Below are positions 7,076-17,241 of a DNA stretch of 64,000 bases, piece by piece. Both the position numbers and the translations under genes were made by a program. The notes beneath the pieces were generated by a model. That model worked only from the letters and a program-made list of their open reading frames with translations. It had not been told where the DNA came from and did no database searches. Each line of letters opens with the position of its first letter. The stretch's first letter is position 1. Origin of the DNA: an uncultured Caryophanales bacterium (GTDB lineage Bacteria; Bacillota_I; Bacilli_A; RFN20; CAG-826); contig CAMORU010000002.1 of assembly GCA_946624155.1 (NCBI GenBank), positions 62,001-126,000 of the forward strand, given 5' to 3'.

Positions 7076-8332
7076 TTGTTAGATTATCTAGCAATGGACT
7101 ATGTATCGAAAAACGACTTTTATGAAATAAGGGTCGCCTCATTAATTACAAATATGGACAGGGATTCTCTCCTTGAACTTTATCAACCAATTATTGGGGC
7201 AAAAGCGACAAGTTTATATTTAACTTTATCAACTCAAAATAAGAATAAAGATGGTGGAGAATTTTTTAAAACTGAACAATTACTTAAGTCCATGCAACTT
7301 ACAGCAGGAGAATTCGCTAGTGCGCGAAAATTCTTAGAAGCTGTAGGTCTTATTCGTACTTATGAATCAACTCAAGAAGATGTTAGATATTATATTTATG
7401 TAATATATTCTCCTAAATCACCAAAAGCTTTCTTTGAAGATACTTTGTTTAAAGGTTTACTCATTCTTACTGTTGGTGAGAAGGAAGCTAAAAGACTCGC
7501 GAACAAATGGAAAGTTAATTTAACTATTCCAGAAGAATATCATGAAGTAAGTGCATCATTCCTTGATGTTTATAATTTAGATTATGATGATCCTTCTTTT
7601 AGAAAAGAATTTGGAGTTTCTATTTTAGGAAGAGACCACGGAAGAGCTAATCTTGAGTTTAATTATGATTTATTCTTTGGTTACGTAAGTGAAAACTCTG
7701 CTATAAACAATTCTTCCTTTAAGAAGAAAGACATGAAAGAAATTTCTCGTTTAGCAAGATTATTTGGTTTAGACGAAAAACGAATGGCTTTTATTGTTAT
7801 TGACGAATACATCCATGAAGGTCCAAATCACTTAGATTTTGAAAAAATCAAAGATAGGTGTGAACAAGAAATTAGGTTTTCACAAGTTAAAACTATTGAA
7901 AACTCAAAAGTATCAGGCGATTCTGAACTTGCTCAAAAGATTCGTTTAATGGAAGAAACATCTCCTGCTAAGTTCCTTCAATATTTGCAACAAGGTACTA
8001 AACCTGCTCGTAGCGATATTGCAATTGTTAATTCTTTATCTAAGGACTATGGATTTGGAAATGGAATTATAAATGTCATTGTGGAGTATGTTCTTTATAA
8101 GAACGACAATGTCTTATCAAGAAATTACGCTGAAAAAATTGCTGCATCTTTAGCTAGAGAAGGCGTTATGACAACTGTGGATGCAATGAATTATCTTAAA
8201 AAATTAACCAGTAAAACTTCTAGTAAGAAGAAAGTCGCTAAAGTCGAAACAAAAGTAGATGATGATGACGTTTCATTAGAAGAGTTAAATGAATTATTAA
8301 ATGATTTGGAGGTAACTAAAAATGGCAGATAA
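7076..8332 (+). CDS. dnaB: Replication initiation and membrane attachment protein DnaB (helicase-loader partner)
   Basis: This is the Firmicutes DnaB, related to DnaD, which with DnaD and DnaI loads the replicative helicase at the origin. It is not the helicase itself. The N-terminal winged-helix region (about residues 25-110, LLELYQPIIGAKATSLYLTL) and DnaB/DnaD-like C-terminal repeats are visible, followed by a charged tail. The frame can start at TTG 7076, which has a GGTGAT-like site 6-7 bases upstream, or at ATG 7094. I keep 7076 but the choice is uncertain. It overlaps dnaI by 11 bases. The DnaA boxes just upstream suggest replication-linked control. Confidence 0.88.
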   Translation: MLDYLAMDYVSKNDFYEIRVASLITNMDRDSLLELYQPIIGAKATSLYLTLSTQNKNKDGGEFFKTEQLLKSMQLTAGEFASARKFLEAVGLIRTYESTQEDVRYYIYVIYSPKSPKAFFEDTLFKGLLILTVGEKEAKRLANKWKVNLTIPEEYHEVSASFLDVYNLDYDDPSFRKEFGVSILGRDHGRANLEFNYDLFFGYVSENSAINNSSFKKKDMKEISRLARLFGLDEKRMAFIVIDEYIHEGPNHLDFEKIKDRCEQEIRFSQVKTIENSKVSGDSELAQKIRLMEETSPAKFLQYLQQGTKPARSDIAIVNSLSKDYGFGNGIINVIVEYVLYKNDNVLSRNYAEKIAASLAREGVMTTVDAMNYLKKLTSKTSSKKKVAKVETKVDDDDVSLEELNELLNDLEVTKNGR

Positions 8333-9245
8333 TGAACTTAAAGAATTCAATTCAAAAGACATTATTAAAAAAACTGTCGATATGAAAAAACTTATCGAAG
8401 AACTAGTTGCTGCTTTAAGAGCCGACAAAGATGTTTATGACTCACTTAAACCTTTAGGTTTAACAAATAAAGAAGTAAAAGACAATATTGGTAAACTTGC
8501 AGATTACCAAGAAGATTTTAACATTTGTAAGAAATGCCCTGGTTTTAATAAATGCCCTAAAAAAGAAAAGCATATTTCAACATATGTTTTTAAAGATGGA
8601 AATTATTTAACTACCAGAAGTGAACCTTGCAAAAAATTTATTGAAGAAATGACTATTGAATCAAAATATTTAGTGAGAGATTTTCCGCAAGAATGGCGAA
8701 AATCTGTAATTAAAAATCTAGATTTAAGTGAAAATAGACGCCCTTTAATTAAAGATTTCCTTAATGTTATTAGAGGGAAAAATCACAAATGGTTCTTTGT
8801 AAAAGGAAATCATAAAGTCGGAAAATCATATGTTTTAGTTACATTTGCTAATGAATTTGTAGCCTTAGGAAAAGGACAAGTTGCCGTTATTAATGCTTCA
8901 AGACAAATTAAAGAATTAGCCGATATTGCTTATTCAGATAAAGAAAGATTTAAATTAACAATGGAGGCATTGTCTAAAGTTCCTTTACTTGTTATTGATG
9001 ACTTTGGCCAGGAATACAAAAATGAATTAATTAGAGATCAAATTGTTATTCCTTTATTAAATGAAAGAGCCCATAACGATAAACTTACATTATTCTCCTC
9101 TGAATTCACTATCCAAGAAATTCAACAATTATATTCTGTTGGAAAAAATGGTGGATCAATTCGCGGAAAACAACTCGGTAGTTTATTAACCGATATGTGT
9201 GAAAAAGAATACGATTTAACTGGAGCTTCTATTTACCGCAAATAG
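8322..9245 (+). CDS. dnaI: Primosomal protein DnaI (helicase loader ATPase)
   Basis: DnaI is the AAA+ loader that escorts the replicative helicase. The N-terminal part (about residues 1-105) has a cysteine-rich zinc-binding stretch (CKKCPGFNKCPKKEKH). The C-terminal AAA+ part shows a Walker A-like GNHKVGKSY near residues 163-171, Walker B LLVIDDFG, and a sensor segment (TLFSSEFT). A GGAGG lies inside the end of dnaB, 8 bases before the ATG. The 3' end overlaps the convergent mutM-coaE gene by 17 bases. Confidence 0.94.
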   Translation: MADNELKEFNSKDIIKKTVDMKKLIEELVAALRADKDVYDSLKPLGLTNKEVKDNIGKLADYQEDFNICKKCPGFNKCPKKEKHISTYVFKDGNYLTTRSEPCKKFIEEMTIESKYLVRDFPQEWRKSVIKNLDLSENRRPLIKDFLNVIRGKNHKWFFVKGNHKVGKSYVLVTFANEFVALGKGQVAVINASRQIKELADIAYSDKERFKLTMEALSKVPLLVIDDFGQEYKNELIRDQIVIPLLNERAHNDKLTLFSSEFTIQEIQQLYSVGKNGGSIRGKQLGSLLTDMCEKEYDLTGASIYRK

Positions 9246-10611
9246 TAGCAATTTGTTTATCTAAATTAGCGACATCTTTATCATTAATGATAATATGCGT
9301 CGCTTTTTTCTTATTATTAATGTCAAAATTAGCATTTAATTTTAATGCTTTTTCGACATCTTCATTACGTGATTTTAAATTCTCAATTTGTTTATTTTTT
9401 GTAACATCAACATATATAGTTTTGTCGCATAAAAGATGGAGATCAGTTTCAAATAAGAATGCAGCTTCTACAACTATTGGTTGTTTTGAATGTTTTAGTT
9501 CTTTTTCAATATAATCAAGAACTTCTTTATGAACTATTTTCTGGAGCTGTTTTTTCTTATTTGGATTTTCAATTAAATAAGACTTGAGCCACTTTCTATC
9601 AATGTCGTTACTTTCTATTTTCAATGTAGGAATAAGCTTTGTAAGCTTTTCTTGCATGTCTTTAGTTTTATAAAGTTCATGAACAATTTCATCACAATTA
9701 AGAAGTTTAAAACCACGTTTTTCTAATAAATGAGAAACGGTAGATTTTCCTGAGCCAATTGGCCCTGTAACTCCAAAAAGTACAGGAATTCTAGGGTTTT
9801 TCTGACATTTTGGGCAGTAAGTAGTTCCTCTTCCATTAACGAAAATCTTACGTAATTGGCTGCCACATTTAGGACATTTATCACCTTTTTTACCATAGAC
9901 TTGGAGCTGAACTTGGAAGTCTCCCGCAATTCCATCTGACGAAAATGAATGAATGGTGGAACCACCTGCTAACATAGCTTTTTTAAGAACCTTTTGTGAA
10001 GCTTTTAAAATTTCTTCTAATTTTTGTCTTGAAACCATTTTTGCAGGTGTTTCAGGATGAACTTTTGTTATAAATAAGACTTCATCTGTATAAATATTAC
10101 CTAATCCAGATATTATGCTTTGATCTAAAAGTGCTGTCTTAATTGGAATTGTTTTATTTTTGTAAGCTTTCTCTAAAAGAGAAGCGTCCTTCATTTGAAA
10201 TGGATCAGGACCAACATTATTTAAAGGCGGAACGCTCAAATAATTCGATTCACTTTCAACACTCATTCGTCCAAATCTACGTGTATCGTTATAAATTAGT
10301 TTTGTGTTATCGATAAAGTGAAAGACAACTAAGTCGTGCTTTCCATATGTTGCACTTTCTTCTTTGAAGAAATATTTGCCTTCCATCCTTAAATGAGAAA
10401 TCATTACATTTTTATTATCAAAATGAAAAACGAGGAATTTACCAACTTGAGTAATGTCTTTTATGGTTGCCCCTTTTAATTTGTTAGCAAATTCGATTGG
10501 ATCACCTTCAATTGTTTGGTTTCTAAAAACCTCAACACTTTTAATCGTTTTGCCAAGTGTCTTAAGTTTTAATTTTTCAATTACAACATGTACTTCTGGA
10601 AATTCTGGCAT
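9229..10611 (-). CDS. Fused formamidopyrimidine-DNA glycosylase / dephospho-CoA kinase
   Basis: One 460-residue frame encodes two enzymes. Residues 1-275 are MutM/Fpg, which removes 8-oxoguanine: the catalytic MPEFPEV start, the ISHLRMEGKY strand, GLGNIYTDE, and a C-terminal zinc finger with C246, C249, C266 and C269 around NGRGTTYC. Residues 276-460 are CoaE, which makes the last step of coenzyme A synthesis: P-loop GPIGSGKST at 283-291, the NCDEIVHELY region, and VVEAAFLFE. The junction (QKNPRIPVLFGVTG) has no linker and no in-frame stop. The ATG overlaps the polA stop (TAATG). In many Firmicutes polA, mutM and coaE are adjacent, so fusion by loss of a stop is plausible. Confidence 0.93.
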   Translation of the reverse strand: MPEFPEVHVVIEKLKLKTLGKTIKSVEVFRNQTIEGDPIEFANKLKGATIKDITQVGKFLVFHFDNKNVMISHLRMEGKYFFKEESATYGKHDLVVFHFIDNTKLIYNDTRRFGRMSVESESNYLSVPPLNNVGPDPFQMKDASLLEKAYKNKTIPIKTALLDQSIISGLGNIYTDEVLFITKVHPETPAKMVSRQKLEEILKASQKVLKKAMLAGGSTIHSFSSDGIAGDFQVQLQVYGKKGDKCPKCGSQLRKIFVNGRGTTYCPKCQKNPRIPVLFGVTGPIGSGKSTVSHLLEKRGFKLLNCDEIVHELYKTKDMQEKLTKLIPTLKIESNDIDRKWLKSYLIENPNKKKQLQKIVHKEVLDYIEKELKHSKQPIVVEAAFLFETDLHLLCDKTIYVDVTKNKQIENLKSRNEDVEKALKLNANFDINNKKKATHIIINDKDVANLDKQIATICGK

Positions 10612-13220
10612 TATTTACAATCGTACCAAGTGCGGCCGAATCCTCCATCAACTTCTAGTGGAACATTTAATTTCATGGCATTTTCCATGATATTTTTCAC
10701 TAAATTGTATACTTTTTCCTTTTCTTTAGAAGGAACTTTTAATAATAATTCGTCATGAATTTGACAAATAATTTTGCTTTCAAGTTTTTGTTCTTTAAGT
10801 GCTTTGTTTACCTGAATCATTGCAATCTTAATTAAGTCAGCAGCGGTTCCTTGAATAGGTGCATTCATTGCTGCTCTTCTGGCAAATTCTCTAACTTGAT
10901 AATTTGCATCATGTATTTCTCTAAGGAAACGTTTTCTACCTAATAAGGTAGAGACATATTCTTTTTCATTAACTTCTTCATTTATTTTTCTAAAATAATC
11001 GTTAATTTCTGGATAAGCATTAAAGAAGTTAGACATAATTTCTTTTGCTTCTTTACGGCTGCAGCCAATTTGTTCTGCTAAACCAAATTCTGAAATACCA
11101 TAAATTAAACCAAAATTAACAGCCTTTGCTCTTCTTCTATCTAATGGGGTTGGATTATCGGTTTTAAAAACTTTCTTAGCAGTGGCGGAGTGAATATCTT
11201 CGCCAGCTTCAAAGACTGCTTGAAGAGCTTTGCAACCAGAAAGTGACGCTAAAATTCTTAACTCAATTTGACTGTAGTCTAAAGACAAAATCGAAATATC
11301 TTCGTCATCATAATAGAAAGCTTTTCTAATCATTTTCCCTTCTTCATCACGAACCGAAATATTTTGTAAATTTGGTTCACTTGAAGAAAGTCTTCCTGTT
11401 TGAGTTAAAGCTTGGTTAAAGATAGCATGAATTTTACCATCGCCTCTTATTTGAGAAATTAATCCATCAACATAAGTTGAGAGCAATTTAGCATATTTTC
11501 TATATAATAGAATTTCACTAACAATAGGGTGTTTATCTAGAATTCCTTTAAGCGCATCAACAGAAGTTGACATACTCTTTGGGTTTTCAACTAAATGAAG
11601 TTTATTGTATAAAATTTCTCCGACTTGTTTTGGCGAATCAACATTAAATTCTTCGCCAGCCATTTCAAAAATTCTAGCTTTAATATTATTTAAATTAACT
11701 TTGAAGTTTTCGCCCATTTTTAGAAGTACTTCTTCATGTAATGGGAAACCTTCAATTTCAATTTCTGCTAAAACTGATGCAAGAGGAATTTCAACTTCTT
11801 CATAAAGTTTTTTGCATTCTAGTTTTTCAAGTTCAGTAAAACATTTATTTGAGACATGTTTAGAAGCAATTGCTAGTTTTGCTGCTCTTTCTGGGTTTGA
11901 ATTATCAAATAGTGATAATCCTTCTTTTTCTTTTGTAGAAATATCTGAACCTAAGTAGTTCATTATTTGATCTGCATTGTTGTTGAGTGTTGAATCTAGT
12001 AAGTAAGCAGCGAGCAATACATCAAAATATAATCCTTCAATTTCAAAACCTAAGTGGTTTAAAGCAACTTTAATAGCCTTGTAATCATAACAATACTTTT
12101 TAATACCAGGATTTTTCAAAATTTCAGCGAAATCTGGGGTATTTTTGAAATTTTCTTCGCGAATATAGACTATTTTTGAAGGTGTCGCAATTGCCATTCC
12201 GTAAACTGTAGCATCATTATAATTTCCAGGTTCAATGTCTAAAGCAATTGCTATTTCGTCCCCTGCTTCTAAACCTTTAAGGTCAGTTACCTCTTCATAT
12301 TTAACTTCAACATTTTCTTCATAACTCAATTTTTTAAGGTTTGAAGGAAGCCTATTTAGAAGTTGCTTCATGTCCAAAGAATTGCAGAAAGCGTTAATTT
12401 TTGAATAATCATAGCCTTCATAAATGATGTCTTTTATGGTAAATGGTAATTCGACATTAGTTTGAATTTGCGCCATTTCGTAACAGTGTCTACCTTGTTC
12501 TTGATTAGCGACGATTGATTGACCAACTTTTGAAGTCATTCCTTTCGCGGCTTCAACTATAGCTTCAAATGAACCATATTCTTGAATAAGTTGAGTAGCA
12601 GTTTTATCACCAACACCAGGTATTCCAGGAAGATTATCTGAGGAGTCTCCTCTTAAACCTTTAAAATCTATGATTTGGAGTGGCGAAAAACCATACTTTG
12701 CAGGCATAGTTTCTTCGTTCATAATGTCAATATTTGACATTCCAGTCTTTATAATATGAATAGAAATGTGTTTATCAATTAATTGAAGGAAATCTCTATC
12801 GGATGTATAAACAATTACTTCTTTTCCTTCTTTTCCTGCCATTTTTGCGACTGTTCCGCATACATCATCAGCCTCAAAACCTTCTTTCTCGAACCAGAAA
12901 ATGTTAAGAGAGTCTAAGAACTGTCTTGCTAAAGGCATTTGAATTTTTAATTCTTCTGGACAAGGTTTTCTATTTGCTTTGTATTTTTCATCTTCTTTAT
13001 GTCTAAATGTTGCTTTTCCTGTATCAAATCCAACAAATAAACCATCTCCTTGTTTGAGATTTTGAAGCATTTTATTAATCATATTGGAAAATGCGAAAAC
13101 AGCATTAGTAGGAGTGCCGTCATGTGCACGCATTAAATTTTCCATGCCTGACATAGCAGCAGTGGCGTAGTAAGCTCTAAAAAGTAATGAGTTTCCATCT
13201 ACTATATATATTTTTGACAT
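10611..13220 (-). CDS. polA: DNA polymerase I
   Basis: The 869 residues comprise an N-terminal 5'-3' exonuclease/flap domain (about 1-290, including the acidic sites YTSDRDFLQL and DSSDNLPGIPGVGDKTA), a middle 3'-5' exonuclease-like domain, and the polymerase domain (LSLDYSQIELR, RRRAKAVNFGLIYG, QIHDELLL). The middle domain keeps a DIE-like first motif. The later acidic positions expected for proofreading are not visible, so it is probably inactive, as in Bacillus. It follows dnaE without a gap (TAAATG) within the ackA-to-coaE operon. Role: gap filling and Okazaki fragment maturation. Confidence 0.96.
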   Translation of the reverse strand: MSKIYIVDGNSLLFRAYYATAAMSGMENLMRAHDGTPTNAVFAFSNMINKMLQNLKQGDGLFVGFDTGKATFRHKEDEKYKANRKPCPEELKIQMPLARQFLDSLNIFWFEKEGFEADDVCGTVAKMAGKEGKEVIVYTSDRDFLQLIDKHISIHIIKTGMSNIDIMNEETMPAKYGFSPLQIIDFKGLRGDSSDNLPGIPGVGDKTATQLIQEYGSFEAIVEAAKGMTSKVGQSIVANQEQGRHCYEMAQIQTNVELPFTIKDIIYEGYDYSKINAFCNSLDMKQLLNRLPSNLKKLSYEENVEVKYEEVTDLKGLEAGDEIAIALDIEPGNYNDATVYGMAIATPSKIVYIREENFKNTPDFAEILKNPGIKKYCYDYKAIKVALNHLGFEIEGLYFDVLLAAYLLDSTLNNNADQIMNYLGSDISTKEKEGLSLFDNSNPERAAKLAIASKHVSNKCFTELEKLECKKLYEEVEIPLASVLAEIEIEGFPLHEEVLLKMGENFKVNLNNIKARIFEMAGEEFNVDSPKQVGEILYNKLHLVENPKSMSTSVDALKGILDKHPIVSEILLYRKYAKLLSTYVDGLISQIRGDGKIHAIFNQALTQTGRLSSSEPNLQNISVRDEEGKMIRKAFYYDDEDISILSLDYSQIELRILASLSGCKALQAVFEAGEDIHSATAKKVFKTDNPTPLDRRRAKAVNFGLIYGISEFGLAEQIGCSRKEAKEIMSNFFNAYPEINDYFRKINEEVNEKEYVSTLLGRKRFLREIHDANYQVREFARRAAMNAPIQGTAADLIKIAMIQVNKALKEQKLESKIICQIHDELLLKVPSKEKEKVYNLVKNIMENAMKLNVPLEVDGGFGRTWYDCK

Positions 13221-16200
13221 TTACTTTTCCTCCAATGATGTAATTTGAGTTACTGAGAATTCATCCCTAAAAGAGCGATAATATCCTTCAATAACAACTA
13301 TGTTGTTCTTTTTAATAGATGAGACAGATTTAGCGTATGCTTCAGGGAAGACTGTAAGTTCTTTTTCGCTAGTATCATCATAGACAGTAACATATGCCAT
13401 TTGTTGTCTCTTTTTTGTTGTAATTTTCTTTATTGATTTAACAATTGCAACCACCTTAACATCTCCAGTAGAAGCACTAATTTGATCTAATGTAATTGCT
13501 TTTAAAGATTTAATTTTGCTTTGATATGCATCAAGAGGAGAACCACTTACCATTAAACCTAAAGCATTAAATTCGCGGTTAAGATTATCTAGAAGATCAT
13601 CTTCTGTCTTAATAATTGTTGGTTTTGGTAAGAAATTAGGGTCAATAGAGACTAAACCCTGGTCATCAAGAAGCGCATCAGCATAAGAAAGTGCATTTGG
13701 AATATTAAGTCTAAGAGATGCTCTAGAAGGTTCAATTGAGTCAAATGCTCCGGCATCAATAAGCGACATAAGTTGAGCATCGCTAAAACGATATTTCTTC
13801 ATTCTAATAACAAAATCGAAAAGATCTTTGAATTCACCAAAGTTTCTTTCGGTTTGGATATTTGTAGCAGTTGCTCCTGAAACACCTCTAACGGAAGTAA
13901 TGGGGAAAAGAATATCGTTTCCCTCAAGCTTAAATAAAAATCCAGATTTATTGATGTCAGGACATTTAACTTTAATTTTTAGAGCTTTCATTTCTGAAAT
14001 AGTGTTGTTAAATTCAGTGGTGGAAGCATTCGATAGTATCGAAGCATAAAATTCTTTTGGATAATGCGCTTTAAGATACGCCATACGACAAGTGAAGATT
14101 GCATAAACTAATGAGTGTGAACGATTAAAACCATAATTTGCGAATTTATCGATAAGATTAAAAACATTATTTGCTTCATCTTGTTTGTAACCTTTTGATA
14201 TAGCCCCTTTTATAAATGAAGACCTTAGTGCTTCTAGTTTTTTGGAATCTTTCTTTGAAACTGCTCTTCTAAACGAATCAGCTTCTCCTAATGAAAAACC
14301 AGCCATTTTTGAAGCTATTTGCATAATTTGTTCTTGGTAAACAATTGTTCCATATGTTGAAGAAAGAATTTCTTCTAGAACAGGAGAAAGATATTTTGGT
14401 TTTAATCCTGAATTCTTCTTTTTTGCGAATTCATTAATTGAATCCATAGGACCAGGACGATACAAAGCAAGAAGTTGAACAACATCTTCAAAAGACTTTA
14501 TTTTTAAGGTCTTTATAGCATTTCTCATTCCAGCAGATTCAAGTTGGAATAGACCCATTGTTTTTCCAGAGGCGATTATTTTAATCGCACTTGGATCATC
14601 ATAAGGAATTTCATCTCTATTTATGATAACTCCTCTTTCTTTTAGCAAGGCTAAACAATCTTCAACAATTGTTAAATTGCGAAGTGCTAAAATATCCATT
14701 TTAAGGAAGCCTTGTTCTTCAATATAATCTTTTTCAAATTGTTCAACATAACCGCCATCAAAAGCTTTAGACAAAGGAATTACGCCTTCTAATGGCTCTG
14801 CATTTAAAACAATACCAACTGCATGAAGAGAACCTTGTCTTGGAAGTCCTTCAATTTTGCTAGCAAGCGAAACAATTTCTAAATAGAATTTATCAGAATT
14901 TACTAAATCTCTGAAAGTTTTGTTTTTCTTATAAATGTCTCTAAGAGTATCTTTATCTTCACCTTCATCTTTGATGAGTTTGGTAAAAAGTTCAATGTCA
15001 TGTTTCTCATAATTAAAGATTCGACCGACATCATTAAGGGCTGCTTTAGCACCTAAAGTTTGTACAGCTTGAATTCTTGCGACATGACTTGCGCCATATT
15101 TTTGGCGAATATAAGCAACGACATCTTCACGATGAATATCGCTAAAGTCAACGTCGATATCTGGCATTGTTTGTCTTGCTGGATTAAGGAAACGTTCAAA
15201 TAATAAGTTGTATTCAATTGGATCAGGAACTGTGATTCCTAGAGCATAAGAGACTAATGAACCAGAGGCAGAGCCTCTACCTGGTCCAACAGCTATATCG
15301 TGACTTTTAGCAAAATCAATATAATCTTTAACGATTAAGAAATAGTCGCTATAACCCATCTCTTTAATGGTTTTAAGTTCAAATTCTAGTCTTGAAGAAT
15401 ATTCTTCACTTGTTTTTCCTTTAGCGATAAGTCCTTCTTTTGAAAGTCTTTCTAAAGCATCATCACCTTTTTCACCTGTAATTTCTAACCAAGATATTAA
15501 TTTTCCTCTTGGCTTAACAAATTTAAAATCAACATGCGAAACAAGTTCATCAATATTTTTGATTTCTTCTTCAGTGTAAAGGTTAGAAATTTCTTCAGGT
15601 GTTTTAAGGTATTCATTACCTTCTAGAGATTTTATTTCTAAAACTTCTTTTGAATCGATTGCTTTCATCATTTCTAAAACAATTGCATCTTCTTTTTTAA
15701 CGTATTTAATTGATGGAAACGCTAAAAGTTTATAGCCATGAGAAAAAGCAAAATCTCTAATAGTTTCTATATAAGAAGTTTCATTAGTAACTTCTAAACC
15801 TAGATAAAAGTTTTCAAATCCTCTAGTAAGTTTCGCAAGTTTTTTTGCAAAACTTTCTTCTTCACTTATTAGTGATTGTTTCAAAACATCATTATTGGTG
15901 GACAAAACAATCGCTAGTCCTTCATTATGTTCTAAAATTACTTCTTTAAGGTTATTTCCTTTTTCAACTTCTAAAGAAAGTTTAAGAAGATTTTTGTAAC
16001 CTTGTTCATTAAGAACAAAGAAAGAGAAAAGTAAGTTCTCGATTATTAAGTCTTCACCTAAGATAACCTTTAAACCCCGTTTTTCAGCTTCATGATAAAT
16101 GACTGGTGCACCAGTAAATGTCATAAAGTCAGAAATGCCAACGGTGGTAAGCCCCATCTTTTTGGCCGCGTCTAAATATTGGTCTATTTTAAGACCACTT

Positions 16201-16247
16201 TTTAAAAGCGAATAACCGCTATAGACGTGTAGTGGGGTGTAATTCAT
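13221..16247 (-). CDS. dnaE: DNA polymerase III alpha subunit, DnaE type
   Basis: This replicative polymerase extends primers. Its 1008 residues make it a short DnaE, comparable to the Bacillus DnaE group. The N-terminal PHP domain is degenerate: it opens PLHVYSGYSLLKSG where an active PHP would carry HLHxHxxYS. The catalytic core is intact (GPGRGSASGSLVSYALGI, PDIDVDFSD, RPGPMDSINEFAKKK, GFNRSHSLVYA), followed by helix-hairpin-helix and OB-fold regions. It lies 5 bases behind nrnA and has no clear Shine-Dalgarno site, so coupled translation is likely. PolC is not in this window. Confidence 0.95.
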   Translation of the reverse strand: MNYTPLHVYSGYSLLKSGLKIDQYLDAAKKMGLTTVGISDFMTFTGAPVIYHEAEKRGLKVILGEDLIIENLLFSFFVLNEQGYKNLLKLSLEVEKGNNLKEVILEHNEGLAIVLSTNNDVLKQSLISEEESFAKKLAKLTRGFENFYLGLEVTNETSYIETIRDFAFSHGYKLLAFPSIKYVKKEDAIVLEMMKAIDSKEVLEIKSLEGNEYLKTPEEISNLYTEEEIKNIDELVSHVDFKFVKPRGKLISWLEITGEKGDDALERLSKEGLIAKGKTSEEYSSRLEFELKTIKEMGYSDYFLIVKDYIDFAKSHDIAVGPGRGSASGSLVSYALGITVPDPIEYNLLFERFLNPARQTMPDIDVDFSDIHREDVVAYIRQKYGASHVARIQAVQTLGAKAALNDVGRIFNYEKHDIELFTKLIKDEGEDKDTLRDIYKKNKTFRDLVNSDKFYLEIVSLASKIEGLPRQGSLHAVGIVLNAEPLEGVIPLSKAFDGGYVEQFEKDYIEEQGFLKMDILALRNLTIVEDCLALLKERGVIINRDEIPYDDPSAIKIIASGKTMGLFQLESAGMRNAIKTLKIKSFEDVVQLLALYRPGPMDSINEFAKKKNSGLKPKYLSPVLEEILSSTYGTIVYQEQIMQIASKMAGFSLGEADSFRRAVSKKDSKKLEALRSSFIKGAISKGYKQDEANNVFNLIDKFANYGFNRSHSLVYAIFTCRMAYLKAHYPKEFYASILSNASTTEFNNTISEMKALKIKVKCPDINKSGFLFKLEGNDILFPITSVRGVSGATATNIQTERNFGEFKDLFDFVIRMKKYRFSDAQLMSLIDAGAFDSIEPSRASLRLNIPNALSYADALLDDQGLVSIDPNFLPKPTIIKTEDDLLDNLNREFNALGLMVSGSPLDAYQSKIKSLKAITLDQISASTGDVKVVAIVKSIKKITTKKRQQMAYVTVYDDTSEKELTVFPEAYAKSVSSIKKNNIVVIEGYYRSFRDEFSVTQITSLEEK

Positions 16248-16252
16248 AAAAA

Positions 16253-17239
16253 TTAAGCAAATAATTCATCAAGTGCATCGATAAATTCTTTAATTTCTTT
16301 TCTGGTTTTAAACTTAGTTGCACTTGCTTGAGCGTGGCCTCCGCCTCCAAATTTTTCTGCTAATTTGTCAATTGGAGTGCCAGCACTTCTAATAGAAACT
16401 CTCCAGTTTCCTTTCTTTTTATCTTCGGTTATTGATAACCAAGCATTAATTCCATTAAAATGAGCGAAAATATTAACGTTTTCTTTACCTTGAATTGGTT
16501 GAAGATGGAATCTCTTTAATAACTTATCTGTTAGAACATAATAAGCAACGCCATGAGGAGTTACTTTGTAATGTTTCAAAATATATGTTTTAACTAATAA
16601 ATCATTTTTATCGTTATCGTAGATCTCATGATATACCTTTGGTAAATCAACACCTGCTAATAAAAGTTTTTGAGCGATTAAGAAGGTATGAGCGTTAACA
16701 GATTCATATAAGAATCTTCCTGAATCACCAACGATTGCTTTATATAAATTTTCAGCGCATTCTTTGTTGACTTTGTACTTCTCTTCTTTAGAAAAGAAAA
16801 TGGATGCAAGAAGTTCTCCTGCCGCAGACATTGTTTCATCAACAATTTCAATGTCGCCAAAATGTTCAACAAGAGGGTGGTGGTCTATTTTAATTGTAAA
16901 CTTTGCCTTTTTAGCACGATCATCGGCGATTCTATCAAAATTAGACAAATCTAAAATAATTGCTAAAAAGTCTTTTTCAAACCATGAATCATCATACTTT
17001 TTCATTTCTGGAAAACATTTTCCAGTTAATGTTACATGGTCATCACCTACGCAAATAACTTCTTTACCTGGGAAATTTTCATTAATAAAAGCTTCCATTC
17101 CTAGTTGGGAACCGAAAGCATCGTAATCAGGTTTTTCATGTCTAAAGATAGCAATTCGATCGAATTTTTCGATTGCGGAAAACATCTTTTCAATAAGCTC
17201 AAATTTTCCGTTTAATCTATCTTGAATTAATTTTTCCAT
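16253..17239 (-). CDS. nrnA: DHH-family oligoribonuclease / pAp phosphatase (NrnA-like)
   Basis: The DHH/DHHA1 architecture is clear: HEKPDYDAFGSQ (first metal motif, usually HxxPDxDAxGS), ILDLSNFDRI, IDHHPLVEHFG, and a C-terminal GGGGHAQASA. NrnA degrades nano-RNAs and dephosphorylates 3'-phosphoadenosine 5'-phosphate. The length of 328 fits. The same gene lies next to dnaE in Bacillus (ytqI). It starts 2 bases after ackA and has no separate ribosome site. Confidence 0.92.
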   Translation of the reverse strand: MEKLIQDRLNGKFELIEKMFSAIEKFDRIAIFRHEKPDYDAFGSQLGMEAFINENFPGKEVICVGDDHVTLTGKCFPEMKKYDDSWFEKDFLAIILDLSNFDRIADDRAKKAKFTIKIDHHPLVEHFGDIEIVDETMSAAGELLASIFFSKEEKYKVNKECAENLYKAIVGDSGRFLYESVNAHTFLIAQKLLLAGVDLPKVYHEIYDNDKNDLLVKTYILKHYKVTPHGVAYYVLTDKLLKRFHLQPIQGKENVNIFAHFNGINAWLSITEDKKKGNWRVSIRSAGTPIDKLAEKFGGGGHAQASATKFKTRKEIKEFIDALDELFA

Positions 17240-17241
17240 TG

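Noticed and set aside
9287..9514. Small rightward open frames inside mutM-coaE, polA, dnaE and other genes
   Set aside because: They are shadows of well-supported genes, without ribosome sites or recognisable products.
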